Shown here: positions 1 through 7,947 of the stretch, one piece after another | Layout of the letters: every line of letters begins with the position of its first letter | Numbering within the stretch: the first letter of the stretch is position 1 | From: Bacteroides sp. CAG:709 | GTDB taxonomy: Bacteria; Bacteroidota; Bacteroidia; Bacteroidales; UBA932 | Reading direction: 5' to 3' | Assembly: GCA_000434935.1 (NCBI GenBank) | Contig: FR882208.1 | Location: 80,824 to 97,966 of the forward strand | DNA length: 17,143 nucleotides | Program-made: the position numbers and the translations under genes | Notes under the pieces: generated by a model | The model's input: the letters and a program-made list of their open reading frames with translations, nothing else | Told to the model about the DNA's origin: nothing | Databases searched by the model: none

Positions 1-1275
1 ACCGCCATAGGCAGCGGCAGTTTTCAATGCCATCGCCACGGCTTCTTTTACGGAGTTCTGCACATAGAGACGTGTGGCCGGACGCCCGCAGCTTGCGCAA
101 TACGCTGAGTATCTTTCTTTTATATCCTCAGCCGAATCAGACCTGCGCGTTTGCGGAGTCGTGAAAATCCATGTGGCATTCTCCGGGAACAGAGGCATTA
201 TCGCATCCAGGTCTTTGTCTGCCATGATGCCATAAACCATTATCAATGAGGAATATTTCCCCGATTCCAGGTACGAGTTCAGTTGCCCGAAATTATATTT
301 CAATGCCGGTGCATTGTGCCCGATGTCACAGATGACATCAGGATTGGTCGACAGTCTTTCCCATCGTCCGTGAAAATCCATGCGCGCAGCCGTATGTATC
401 AATGAGTCAACAACTTCCGGCGCTTCCATTCCCGAGAAACGCCCACGCAGGATATCAACCGCCGCGAGTGCCGTCCGCAGGTTTCTGCGCTGATATTCCC
501 CCTGCAGATCCATTTTGGAAAGAATATCATCGTGCATGTACCACAACGACGGTTCGACTTTGTCGGCAAAGGTCAATGTTGCCGCACCCTGTGCAGCTTC
601 ATTGATTTCGGCGAAATGCTCTCTGAACACAGGCTCTGTTTCAGGCCGCGTCTCCCCTATCAGGACAGGAACGCCGGGCTTGAAAATCCCCGCTTTTTCA
701 AATGCGATTTTCGCCAATGTATCGCCCAGGAGGTCACAATGATCCAGGCCGATACTTGTGACGATACTGAGCTCGGGTGTGATGATGTTGGTACTGTCCA
801 ACCTTCCTCCCAGCCCGACCTCAATAACTGCCACATCTACGTCCATATCAGCGAACCACTTGAATGCCAGCCCCGTAGTAATCTCGAAAAAGGACAATTC
901 GAGCTTGTCGAACGTATCTGACCATTTCTCCAGAAAGTCTTGTACATATTCTTTCTGAACGAGTTCCGCCGTATGTTTTCCACTGACGATACGCATCCGC
1001 TCCCGGAAATCCAATATATGGGGCGACGTGTATAGTCCCACTTTCAGCCCGGTTCCGGCCAGTACAGATGCCAGCATGTTCGCCACAGATCCCTTGCCGT
1101 TGGTGCCGGCCACATGAATCGTGCGGAATGCCTTGTCAGGTCCTCCTAGCGCAGCATTGAAATCCAGCATATGCTGGAGTCCGGGCTTGTACGCATCATT
1201 GAAAGAGGATGTCTGTACCGACGGAAACCGCTGAAAGATAGACTGTATCAGTGAATTATAACGCTCTAAATCCAT
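1..1275 (-). CDS. folC: Bifunctional folylpolyglutamate synthase/dihydrofolate synthase, 3' end cut by window edge
   Basis: This is an ATP-dependent Mur-ligase-family enzyme of the cytoplasm that adds glutamate to dihydropteroate and to folates. The reverse strand is open from an ATG at 1275 to base 1 (425 codons). Visible motifs are the P-loop GTNGKGS (residues 57-63), TSPH shortly after (83-86), EVGLGGRLDSTN, the segment TSIGLDHCDLLGD followed by AFEKAGIFKPG, then GRWE and DIGHN in the C-terminal domain. Family members are about 420-440 residues and often end soon after a VGGS-like motif. Here the frame reaches AAAYGG at the edge, so probably only about 10-20 residues are missing. It starts 8 nt after the stop of the phosphohexomutase gene, so the two are likely cotranscribed. 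I infer both activities from the family; sequence alone cannot exclude a single activity. Confidence 0.95.
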   Translation of the reverse strand, partial: MDLERYNSLIQSIFQRFPSVQTSSFNDAYKPGLQHMLDFNAALGGPDKAFRTIHVAGTNGKGSVANMLASVLAGTGLKVGLYTSPHILDFRERMRIVSGKHTAELVQKEYVQDFLEKWSDTFDKLELSFFEITTGLAFKWFADMDVDVAVIEVGLGGRLDSTNIITPELSIVTSIGLDHCDLLGDTLAKIAFEKAGIFKPGVPVLIGETRPETEPVFREHFAEINEAAQGAATLTFADKVEPSLWYMHDDILSKMDLQGEYQRRNLRTALAAVDILRGRFSGMEAPEVVDSLIHTAARMDFHGRWERLSTNPDVICDIGHNAPALKYNFGQLNSYLESGKYSSLIMVYGIMADKDLDAIMPLFPENATWIFTTPQTRRSDSAEDIKERYSAYCASCGRPATRLYVQNSVKEAVAMALKTAAAYGG

Positions 1276-1283
1276 CAACAGGA

Positions 1284-2981
1284 CTATTTTATAAACTGTT
1301 CTTTAAGTTTTCCGATCTTGGCATCAGCATCATCGCCTTTCGCACCGAAATAGAACTTGATCTTAGGTTCTGTTCCTGAAGGACGTACTGAAACCACGTC
1401 ACCGGCCTCATCGAAGAACTGGAGAACATTTGATGAAGGAAGTCCGGTCTCCTCAGTCTTCAGATAATCCACCACCTTGTTTACAGGAGAGCCGATGAGT
1501 TCCTTAGGAGGGTTCTGGCGCATATCCATCATGATCTGCTGGATTTCTTCAGCTCCGGACTTGCCTTTGCGGACAAGTGATGTCAAGCCTTCCTTCCTGT
1601 AACCATATTCCTTGTAAATCTTCTGCATCAGCTGATAAAGCGTAAGTCCCTGGTCCGCAGCCCATGCCGCACATTCAGCAACCATAGAGCAAGCAATCTG
1701 GGCGTCCTTGTCACGCACATATTGACCTACATTGAAACCGTAGCTTTCCTCGCCGCCGCAGATGAACTCGCCTGTCTTTTCATTGCGCTTTACGACTTCT
1801 GCAATATATTTGAAGCCTGTGAGGACATTGTAAATCTTCACACCGAAACTCTTGGCGATCTCCGTGATGAGTTCGGTGGTCACGATGGTCTTGACAACAT
1901 ACGTTTCAGGGGTGAGCTTTCCGAGTTCCTTCCAACGTGTGAGGATGTAGTAGGTAAGCATTGCACCCGTCTGGTTGCCGTTGAACTGGACCATCTTGCC
2001 GTCATTGTCGCGGACTGCGATACCCATGCGGTCAGCATCAGGGTCTGTCGCGAGAACGATGTCTGCGCCCTCACGGTCAGCGACTTCCAGTGCCATCTTC
2101 ATTGCCGCAGGCTCCTCCGGATTAGGTGAAGCGACTGTAGGGAAATCGCCGTCGCTCACGTCCTGTGCAGGAACATGGTATACATGCCCGAAGCCGAGGC
2201 GGTGCAGGCACTCAGGAACGAGTCTTACGCCGCATCCGTGAAGCGGAGTGTAGACGAATTTCAGTTCAGGGTGATTCTTGCGGGCTTCCGGTGTAAGCAT
2301 AAGTGAAAGAATATCATGAAGATACTTCTCATCCACGTCCTTGCCCATCAGTTCGATTTCACCGCATTCCTCCTTAGGTTCGAAACGCACCTGTGAAGGC
2401 TCGGTAATCTTGGCAACTTCTGCAACGATGTCCTTGTCGACAGGGGATGTGATCTGCGCACCGTCAGACCAGAACACCTTGTAGCCATTGTACTCCTTGG
2501 GGTTATGTGAAGCGGTAACCATCACGCCGGCGATGGCTCTCTTCTCCCTGATGGAATAGCTGAGTTCCGGTGTAGGGCGGATGTTGTCGAAGAGGAACAC
2601 GTGCATTCCATTGGCAGACATCACGTCAGCTGTGATTTTCGCGAAAAGTTTGCTGTTGTTGCGGCTGTCGTAAGAAATGCAGACGCGGACATCCTCAGGA
2701 TTGATAGGGTCGCCATACGCGTCAGTGCACTCGGCAGCATGTGCCTTGATGTAGTTTGCAAGTCCCTGGGTAGCCATTCCAACGGTGTACTTGTTCATCC
2801 TGTTGGTACCTACGCCCATGATTCCGCGAAGACCGCCGGTACCGAATTCCAGGTTACGGTAGAACGCATCCTCGAATCCTGCCGGATCGTTGTTTCTCAA
2901 TTCAATGATCTTGCCTTTAGTCTCCGGATCGAAATCTCCGTCCAGCCAGCTCTGAGCTACTTCTCTAAAATCTTTTGCCAT
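1284..2981 (-). CDS. Phospho-sugar mutase (phosphoglucomutase/phosphomannomutase family)
   Basis: This is a cytoplasmic alpha-D-phosphohexomutase of 565 residues that moves phosphate between C1 and C6 of a hexose via a phosphoserine. All four family signatures are present in order: the catalytic serine loop TASHNPKEYNGYK with Ser158, the metal-binding DPDADRMG (313-320), the sugar-binding GGEESYG (409-415) and the phosphate-binding RPSGTEPK (533-540). The N-terminal FGTGGLRG (46-53) is also typical. Length and motif set fit the large PGM2-like/YhxB group rather than the ~450-residue ManB/GlmM group. Exact substrate (glucose, mannose or pentose phosphates) cannot be read from the motifs. It is the first gene of a pair with folC and is divergent from the methyltransferase gene. 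A TAnnTTTG box lies 43 nt upstream of the start. Confidence 0.95.
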   Translation of the reverse strand: MAKDFREVAQSWLDGDFDPETKGKIIELRNNDPAGFEDAFYRNLEFGTGGLRGIMGVGTNRMNKYTVGMATQGLANYIKAHAAECTDAYGDPINPEDVRVCISYDSRNNSKLFAKITADVMSANGMHVFLFDNIRPTPELSYSIREKRAIAGVMVTASHNPKEYNGYKVFWSDGAQITSPVDKDIVAEVAKITEPSQVRFEPKEECGEIELMGKDVDEKYLHDILSLMLTPEARKNHPELKFVYTPLHGCGVRLVPECLHRLGFGHVYHVPAQDVSDGDFPTVASPNPEEPAAMKMALEVADREGADIVLATDPDADRMGIAVRDNDGKMVQFNGNQTGAMLTYYILTRWKELGKLTPETYVVKTIVTTELITEIAKSFGVKIYNVLTGFKYIAEVVKRNEKTGEFICGGEESYGFNVGQYVRDKDAQIACSMVAECAAWAADQGLTLYQLMQKIYKEYGYRKEGLTSLVRKGKSGAEEIQQIMMDMRQNPPKELIGSPVNKVVDYLKTEETGLPSSNVLQFFDEAGDVVSVRPSGTEPKIKFYFGAKGDDADAKIGKLKEQFIK

Positions 2982-3009
2982 AATTATATTGTTTTTTGAT
3001 TTTTACACC

Positions 3010-3041
3010 TTTAATCAAATCATACAAAAATACTAAATTTG
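3010..3041 (+). promoter_or_regulatory. Candidate promoter for the methyltransferase gene
   Basis: The -7 box TAAATTTG (3034-3041) matches TAnnTTTG and lies 49 nt before the ATG at 3091. A weak -33 candidate, TTTA (3010-3013), precedes it by 20 nt; the consensus is TTTG. This box sits one base from the opposing -7 box of the mutase gene, so the two promoters would be back to back. Confidence 0.35.
3025..3032 (-). promoter_or_regulatory. Candidate -7 box for the mutase-folC pair
   Basis: On the minus strand the sequence reads TATTTTTG, matching the Bacteroidetes -7 consensus TAnnTTTG, 43 nt upstream of the mutase ATG. I see no convincing TTTG -33 box at the right spacing, so the call rests on the -7 match and its position. 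Confidence 0.35.
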
Positions 3042-3090
3042 TGCAATATTGTGAATAGTCGGGCGGGAAACCGACACAATTCCTGAAATC

Positions 3091-4356
3091 ATGACATTGA
3101 AAGAATTCATACAAGAACACGAAAACGATGACACGGCGAGGCTGATGCTGTCCAGAAACAGGTGGCCGGACATCGATATCGACAAGGCGGTGACCATCAT
3201 AGAGTGCCGGAAAAAGATCCGCACCAAGCTGCCGGAATGGTATGAAATCCCAGAAATTATCTATCCCGACAGACTCAGCTCCGAGCAGTCAAGTTCTTCT
3301 GCCACAGCCAAATACAAGGCTTCCGTCGCAAGCAGGATTGCCAATGGCGGCAGAATCGCCGACCTTACAGGAGGACTCGGCGCAGACAGCCTGGCTTTCT
3401 CACACGTCGCCTCGCAGGTGATGTACAATGAGATGGAGCCCGGACGTGCCGAGGCAGCCCGCCACAATTTCCCGCTTTTCGGCGCTGAAAACATCTCTGT
3501 TTCAAGTTTCTGCGTCGAAGAGGCCGGCAAGTCGGAAGACGCGGCAAATTTCTGGGAGACATTGAAAAGATTCTCCCCCGACCTGGTCTACATGGATCCT
3601 GCACGGCGCTCCTCCACCGGAAGCAAGGTGTTCCTGCTGGAGGATTGCAGCCCTGATGTCCTCACATTGATACCGGACATTTTCGGAATATGCGGCAACC
3701 TGCTGCTGAAGCTCTCCCCCATGGCGGACATTTCCATGCTGCTGAAACGTCTGCAGGAACATGGCGCCGGAACGAAGGAACTCCACATCGTGTCCGCAGG
3801 CGGAGAATGCAAGGAACTGCTGCTATGGTGCACGCCGTCGACCGACGACGATACCGCATTGATAATCAATGAGAACGGCAATATCCTCCGCACCAGCATC
3901 GCTGCAGAATCCGCCGCCGTCCCGCAATTCCTCCAGGACGCAGCCCAGCTGAATTCGATGCAATTCCTGTTCGAGCCGGGAAAGGCTCTCGCCAAGGCAG
4001 GCCTGTTCAATGCCATCTGCACAATGCAGGACAATGCCGATGACGGGACAATGCTGCTGAAAGCCGGCCGTTCCACGCACCTGTATTTCACTGACAGTCA
4101 GAACAACGCATCCAATTTCGGAAAGACATTCAAAGTCATTGGCCTGGCTCCGTTCTGCAAGCAGGGCATCAGGGATTTTTCCGCAAAATATCCCAGGGCC
4201 GAGGTTTCGGCGCGCAATCTTCCGCTGACAAGCGAAGAACTCCGCCGGAAACTGAAAGTCCAGTCCGGCGGAGATATCCATATCTTCGGTCTCCATATCG
4301 ATTTCTGTCACGGTGCATCAGCCAATTACCTGGTCGCGGCTTCCAGACAGAAATAA
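3091..4356 (+). CDS. Class I SAM-dependent methyltransferase with C-terminal THUMP-like domain (PG_1098 type)
   Basis: This is a cytoplasmic protein of 421 residues. Its central Rossmann methyltransferase core shows a motif I of the form IADLTGGLGADSL (89-101) and a DPARR motif (169-173) in place of the DPPY/DPPR motif IV of nucleic-acid methyltransferases. The acidic strand-2 end is NEMEP (113-117). The C-terminal 80 residues contain SARNLPLTSEELRRKLKV and GGDIHIFG, which resemble the THUMP-like domain of Bacteroidetes proteins related to Porphyromonas PG_1098. THUMP domains bind RNA, so an RNA substrate is likely by inference; target and position are unknown. The N-terminal ~85 residues look helical and have no recognised motif. 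The gene is transcribed alone. Its TAA stop is immediately followed by the stop of the convergent peptidase gene. Confidence 0.85.
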   Translation: MTLKEFIQEHENDDTARLMLSRNRWPDIDIDKAVTIIECRKKIRTKLPEWYEIPEIIYPDRLSSEQSSSSATAKYKASVASRIANGGRIADLTGGLGADSLAFSHVASQVMYNEMEPGRAEAARHNFPLFGAENISVSSFCVEEAGKSEDAANFWETLKRFSPDLVYMDPARRSSTGSKVFLLEDCSPDVLTLIPDIFGICGNLLLKLSPMADISMLLKRLQEHGAGTKELHIVSAGGECKELLLWCTPSTDDDTALIINENGNILRTSIAAESAAVPQFLQDAAQLNSMQFLFEPGKALAKAGLFNAICTMQDNADDGTMLLKAGRSTHLYFTDSQNNASNFGKTFKVIGLAPFCKQGIRDFSAKYPRAEVSARNLPLTSEELRRKLKVQSGGDIHIFGLHIDFCHGASANYLVAASRQK

Positions 4357-6504
4357 TTATTTTCCGCAAAGATAGTGCAGCCAGAAGGCGCGGTTGGCTT
4401 CATTGAAATGGGCGCCCTGGTAGCCGCGGTAGCCGTGCATGCCGTCAGGATAAATCATGAGCTCGAATTTCTTGCCGGCTTTCTGGAGGGCGTCCACCAG
4501 CTGGAGGGTGCTCTGGAAATGCACATTGTCATCTCCGGTACCGTGGGTAATCTTGAGCATTACGGAGCCGTCATAGTTCGCTTCGGTAACGGGATAATTG
4601 GCTGCGCTCGCGAGGACGCTGGTTTCGGCATAGCCGTCCGGATTGTTCGCCGGAGTGTCCATGAAACGCTCGGTATAATGGGTATCGTAAAGATTCCAGT
4701 CATAGACACCGCCGCCGGCAATGCCGTAATGGAAGGCGTCGGAATGGTTCATGAGCAGGAGAGCGGTCATCGTTCCGCCGAAAGAAAAGCCCTCTACGCC
4801 TATCTTGTCCCCATTGACATAAGGAAGCGTCTTCAGGTATTCAGCCCACTCTACGAAATCGAGTACTTCCCTCTCGTCAAGGCGTTTGTAAATCTGATCC
4901 AAGCCCTCGCGACCATTATGGCCGGAAGCGCGGCAATCAGCAATTATTTCAATAATGCCGTTCTTGGCATACCATTCAAAATTACGCGGAGAACGGAAAT
5001 TGTCCACCACCTGCGGAGTATCAGGACCGCCATAAATATACATGTATACCGGATATTTTTTCGACTTGTCGAAATTTTCCGGATAGACAATCATTGCCGG
5101 AAGCTCCAGTCCGTCCTTGGTCGTCATCGTAATCACCTCAGGCAGAGCGTAATCGGCAGCATTGAAACCGGCACCTGCCATATCAGCGACCTTGAATGAC
5201 TTGGCAGGTTTCGCAAGGTCATAAATCCATACCTGTGAAGGTGTCTTGGAGTTGCTTACCGAAACCGCAGCATATTTCATATCTGGAGAAACGCGGACAG
5301 TCCTCACATGGAGAGACGGATCGGAAACATTCTTCACCTCTCCGCGGCATACTGAATAAAGACCGCTACGCACCCTTGAATCACGTTCTGCCACGAAGAG
5401 AATCTCAGAAGTGCTGCCGTCGAAGCCCTGTGCGGCCTTGCCCTCTTTCATATCCACGAGCGACACTCTCCAGTTCTTGCCGTCAGTCAGACGCTTCAGG
5501 ACATTGCCGTCATAAGAAAGATAATATATCTGCTGCCAGCCGGTCTCGAAAGAACGTACCATATAGATACCGTCACGGCCGAAAAGCATACCGTCAATCC
5601 AGTCCAGCCATGTGGCGTAGGTCTCGTGATAAATGTGCTTCTTGGTTCCGTCATTCACGGAAACGGCGTAAAGATCCAGCGTATTCTGTGTCCTAGGCTC
5701 ACGCTGGATATAAAAATCCTTGCTGTCAGCACCCCAGAACGGTGTTCCGAAATACTGGTCCTCTTTTTCATTGAAATCAGCCCAAACGATGCCGCCGTCG
5801 CCGACATCAGCTATTCCAATGCGTACCTGCGGGTTATTGTCACCGCATTTCGGGTACCTGGTCATCCTGACCGAACCGCCGGCCGGCGACATTCCCGGCA
5901 GTTCTACGGCAGCCCCCGCATTCTGCGAGTAGGAAAGCCCCATTCCGGAACGGGACAAATCATCCGAAAACGGCGAATAAATCGGGAAAACCGGAACATC
6001 GGCATTGTCGAAACGGTAGAAACCTATCTTCTTGGAATCCGGTGACCACCAGAAAGCACGGTACATCGACGGGCGACCGAAGATTTCCTCGTAGTAAACC
6101 CATGAGGCATAGCCGTTAAGGATAGTATCGGAACCGTCGAAAGTCAGACGTTTCTCTTTCCCGGATGCAATGTCATATACATAGAGGTCATTCTCCTTCG
6201 TAAATGCGAGCATCGATGAATCCGGCGAAAATGTCAGGTTCACGGCGCCTGCCGGTTTTGCAGGAAAGTCAGTGTACTTTTCAGGAGCGGTGACTCCGTT
6301 GACAATCTTATGATTCCCGGCCTTGACGGCAAATGCGCCGGCGTCGGTGTAGGTGCCGTCATAAGAGAAGACAACTTTCTCATTGTCAATCCATTTCCAT
6401 CTCAGCGGGATCCTGTTGAAATCCTGGGAATAAACCGACATTGAAACTACGAGCGCCGCTGCCGCAACTAGGGCCCGGCGCCAAAAAGCATTGATCCGAA
6501 TCAT
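4357..6504 (-). CDS. S9B prolyl peptidase (dipeptidyl peptidase IV / prolyl tripeptidyl peptidase type), exported
   Basis: This is a 715-residue serine peptidase with an N-terminal signal sequence: basic MIRINAFWRR, a hydrophobic run at about 11-22, and likely cleavage near SVYSQ. It would act in the periplasm or at the cell surface and remove short peptides after proline. The N-terminal beta-propeller carries the S9B segment WVYYEEIFG (135-143). Glu139 and Glu140 match the double glutamate that anchors the substrate N-terminus in DPP IV. FWWSPDSKKIGFYRF follows it. The hydrolase domain has YGGPDTP (491-497), the oxyanion Tyr being probably Tyr491, then DCRASG, the nucleophile elbow GFSFGG with Ser574, GTGDDNVHFQ with Asp658 and Asn660, and DGMHG with His690. 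The elbow has Phe where most DPP IV enzymes have Trp (GWSYGG). It is the last gene of an operon and overlaps the helicase stop by ATGA. DPP IV versus tripeptidyl peptidase cannot be decided from sequence. Confidence 0.9.
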   Translation of the reverse strand: MIRINAFWRRALVAAAALVVSMSVYSQDFNRIPLRWKWIDNEKVVFSYDGTYTDAGAFAVKAGNHKIVNGVTAPEKYTDFPAKPAGAVNLTFSPDSSMLAFTKENDLYVYDIASGKEKRLTFDGSDTILNGYASWVYYEEIFGRPSMYRAFWWSPDSKKIGFYRFDNADVPVFPIYSPFSDDLSRSGMGLSYSQNAGAAVELPGMSPAGGSVRMTRYPKCGDNNPQVRIGIADVGDGGIVWADFNEKEDQYFGTPFWGADSKDFYIQREPRTQNTLDLYAVSVNDGTKKHIYHETYATWLDWIDGMLFGRDGIYMVRSFETGWQQIYYLSYDGNVLKRLTDGKNWRVSLVDMKEGKAAQGFDGSTSEILFVAERDSRVRSGLYSVCRGEVKNVSDPSLHVRTVRVSPDMKYAAVSVSNSKTPSQVWIYDLAKPAKSFKVADMAGAGFNAADYALPEVITMTTKDGLELPAMIVYPENFDKSKKYPVYMYIYGGPDTPQVVDNFRSPRNFEWYAKNGIIEIIADCRASGHNGREGLDQIYKRLDEREVLDFVEWAEYLKTLPYVNGDKIGVEGFSFGGTMTALLLMNHSDAFHYGIAGGGVYDWNLYDTHYTERFMDTPANNPDGYAETSVLASAANYPVTEANYDGSVMLKITHGTGDDNVHFQSTLQLVDALQKAGKKFELMIYPDGMHGYRGYQGAHFNEANRAFWLHYLCGK

Positions 6505-7946
6505 ACGAAGCAGGTATCCTTAAAGTTCACCAGATAAACTTTCTCCACGGCTCTGGTGAGTGCCGTGTAAAGCCATTTATAATCGTCGACCGTAAACCCC
6601 TCCTGCCAGAAAGGATTGTCGACAAATACGCATTTCCATTGTCCGCCCTGTGACTTGTGGCACGTAATCGCATTGGCATACTTCAGCTGCAACGCATTGT
6701 AGAACAGGTCCTCGCGCACAGCCTCGTACCTTTTCTTCTTCGTGGGAAGATGCGCATAATCTTCCGATACACCTTGATACAGAGCGTTTTGCTGTTCGTA
6801 CGTCAATGATGCTGATTCCGAATCCAGGGTGTCCAGACACACCTTGGCGGATATTTCCTGGTCTCCATAATCCGGGAAGGACAGCCGCGCCTGGGCGAAA
6901 TGCAGACCATATCTGTCTTCATAATGATTGATGGAAATCAACTTGGCAATATCGCCATTTGCAATATAGTCAATATCCTTGACACCTTCAAGGAACTGAT
7001 AGCAGTTTTTCACTATCATCAGCTTGTCATTGCGCACAAGACGTTCTTCCTTATACTGTACGGAGGCACGTATACCGGCATTGTACCTGTTCGCCCGCTT
7101 GTTCGAACGGCAAAGGACAATGGTCTCGTCCTCGCCATACTTGTCGTACGCATCTGTCAATGTTTCAATGAGTTCCCCACCGGAAAGCCGCTGTATGTCT
7201 TCGAATCCGTCCGTCTTCAATTCGAGCGACTCCACAGGAAAGACATTGCCCCCGGACTCATAATCCTCGGCTATCATTGTCCTTAACATGGTGGCATTGA
7301 GCAAGATACCTGATTCTTTCTGCTGGCGCACCACGGTCGTGAGCATTGACCATGACACTCCGCCGAAGGCGTCCATATATTCTTTGGCGAGCGCCGGGCT
7401 GTATTCGTGGCCGACAGGCGGGAGCTGGGCTGCATCGCCGATCATCACCAGGCGGCAGTCCGTCCCGTTACGGACGTAGTTCACAAGGTCTTCCAGCAGA
7501 TTGCCGGTGCCGAACATTGCCGTGGACTGCTGGCTGCCGGAATCGATACCGATAAGAGACACCTCATCCACGACGAACAACGTATCCTTCGCCTTGTTCG
7601 GGGCCAACGAGAATTGCCCGAAGCCTTCCGAGCTGACAGATTTTTGTCTATATATCTGTTTATGAATGGTATACGCAGATTGGCCGGTATACATTGACAA
7701 TACTTTCGCGGCTCTTCCGGTAGGCGCGAGCAGGACGCAGGGAACCTCGAATTCTTTCAATGCCGCCACGACGGATGCGACGGCCGTGGTCTTTCCCGTG
7801 CCGGCATAACCGTTGAGTATCAATATGTCGCCGTCGTCGCCGGTAAGGAATTCGCCCATCTGCCTCAAGAAATTGTCCTGACATTCTGTTGGTTCATAGG
7901 CGAAGTGTTCACGGAATCTGGAATATAGAAAATCGGCTCGCCCCAT
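6501..7946 (-). CDS. RecD/Dda-like ATP-dependent DNA helicase (superfamily 1B)
   Basis: This is a 481-residue cytoplasmic DNA helicase. Superfamily 1 motifs appear in order: a Q-motif-like ECQDNFL near residue 21, Walker A GYAGTGKTT (46-54), motif Ia APTGRAA (74-80), Walker B VVDEVSLI (125-132), motif III GDAAQLPPVG (170-179), VVRQ (205-208), the motif IV region VLCRSNKRAN (278-287), motif V TCHKSQGGQW (428-437) and motif VI YTALTRAVEKVYLV (460-473). The arrangement with a UvrD_C_2-like end matches the short RecD-like/Dda helicases rather than RecD2, because there is no long N-terminal extension. Its role is probably DNA repair or replication restart, by inference. The start lies 1 nt after the trkH stop, and its TGA overlaps the peptidase ATG, so translation is likely coupled on both sides. 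Confidence 0.92.
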   Translation of the reverse strand: MGRADFLYSRFREHFAYEPTECQDNFLRQMGEFLTGDDGDILILNGYAGTGKTTAVASVVAALKEFEVPCVLLAPTGRAAKVLSMYTGQSAYTIHKQIYRQKSVSSEGFGQFSLAPNKAKDTLFVVDEVSLIGIDSGSQQSTAMFGTGNLLEDLVNYVRNGTDCRLVMIGDAAQLPPVGHEYSPALAKEYMDAFGGVSWSMLTTVVRQQKESGILLNATMLRTMIAEDYESGGNVFPVESLELKTDGFEDIQRLSGGELIETLTDAYDKYGEDETIVLCRSNKRANRYNAGIRASVQYKEERLVRNDKLMIVKNCYQFLEGVKDIDYIANGDIAKLISINHYEDRYGLHFAQARLSFPDYGDQEISAKVCLDTLDSESASLTYEQQNALYQGVSEDYAHLPTKKKRYEAVREDLFYNALQLKYANAITCHKSQGGQWKCVFVDNPFWQEGFTVDDYKWLYTALTRAVEKVYLVNFKDTCFV

Positions 7947-7947
7947 G

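Noticed and set aside
4375..5199. Long plus-strand open frame (274 codons) opposite the peptidase gene
   Set aside because: It is antisense to the S9B hydrolase domain, whose catalytic motifs are intact, and it shows no protein family features.
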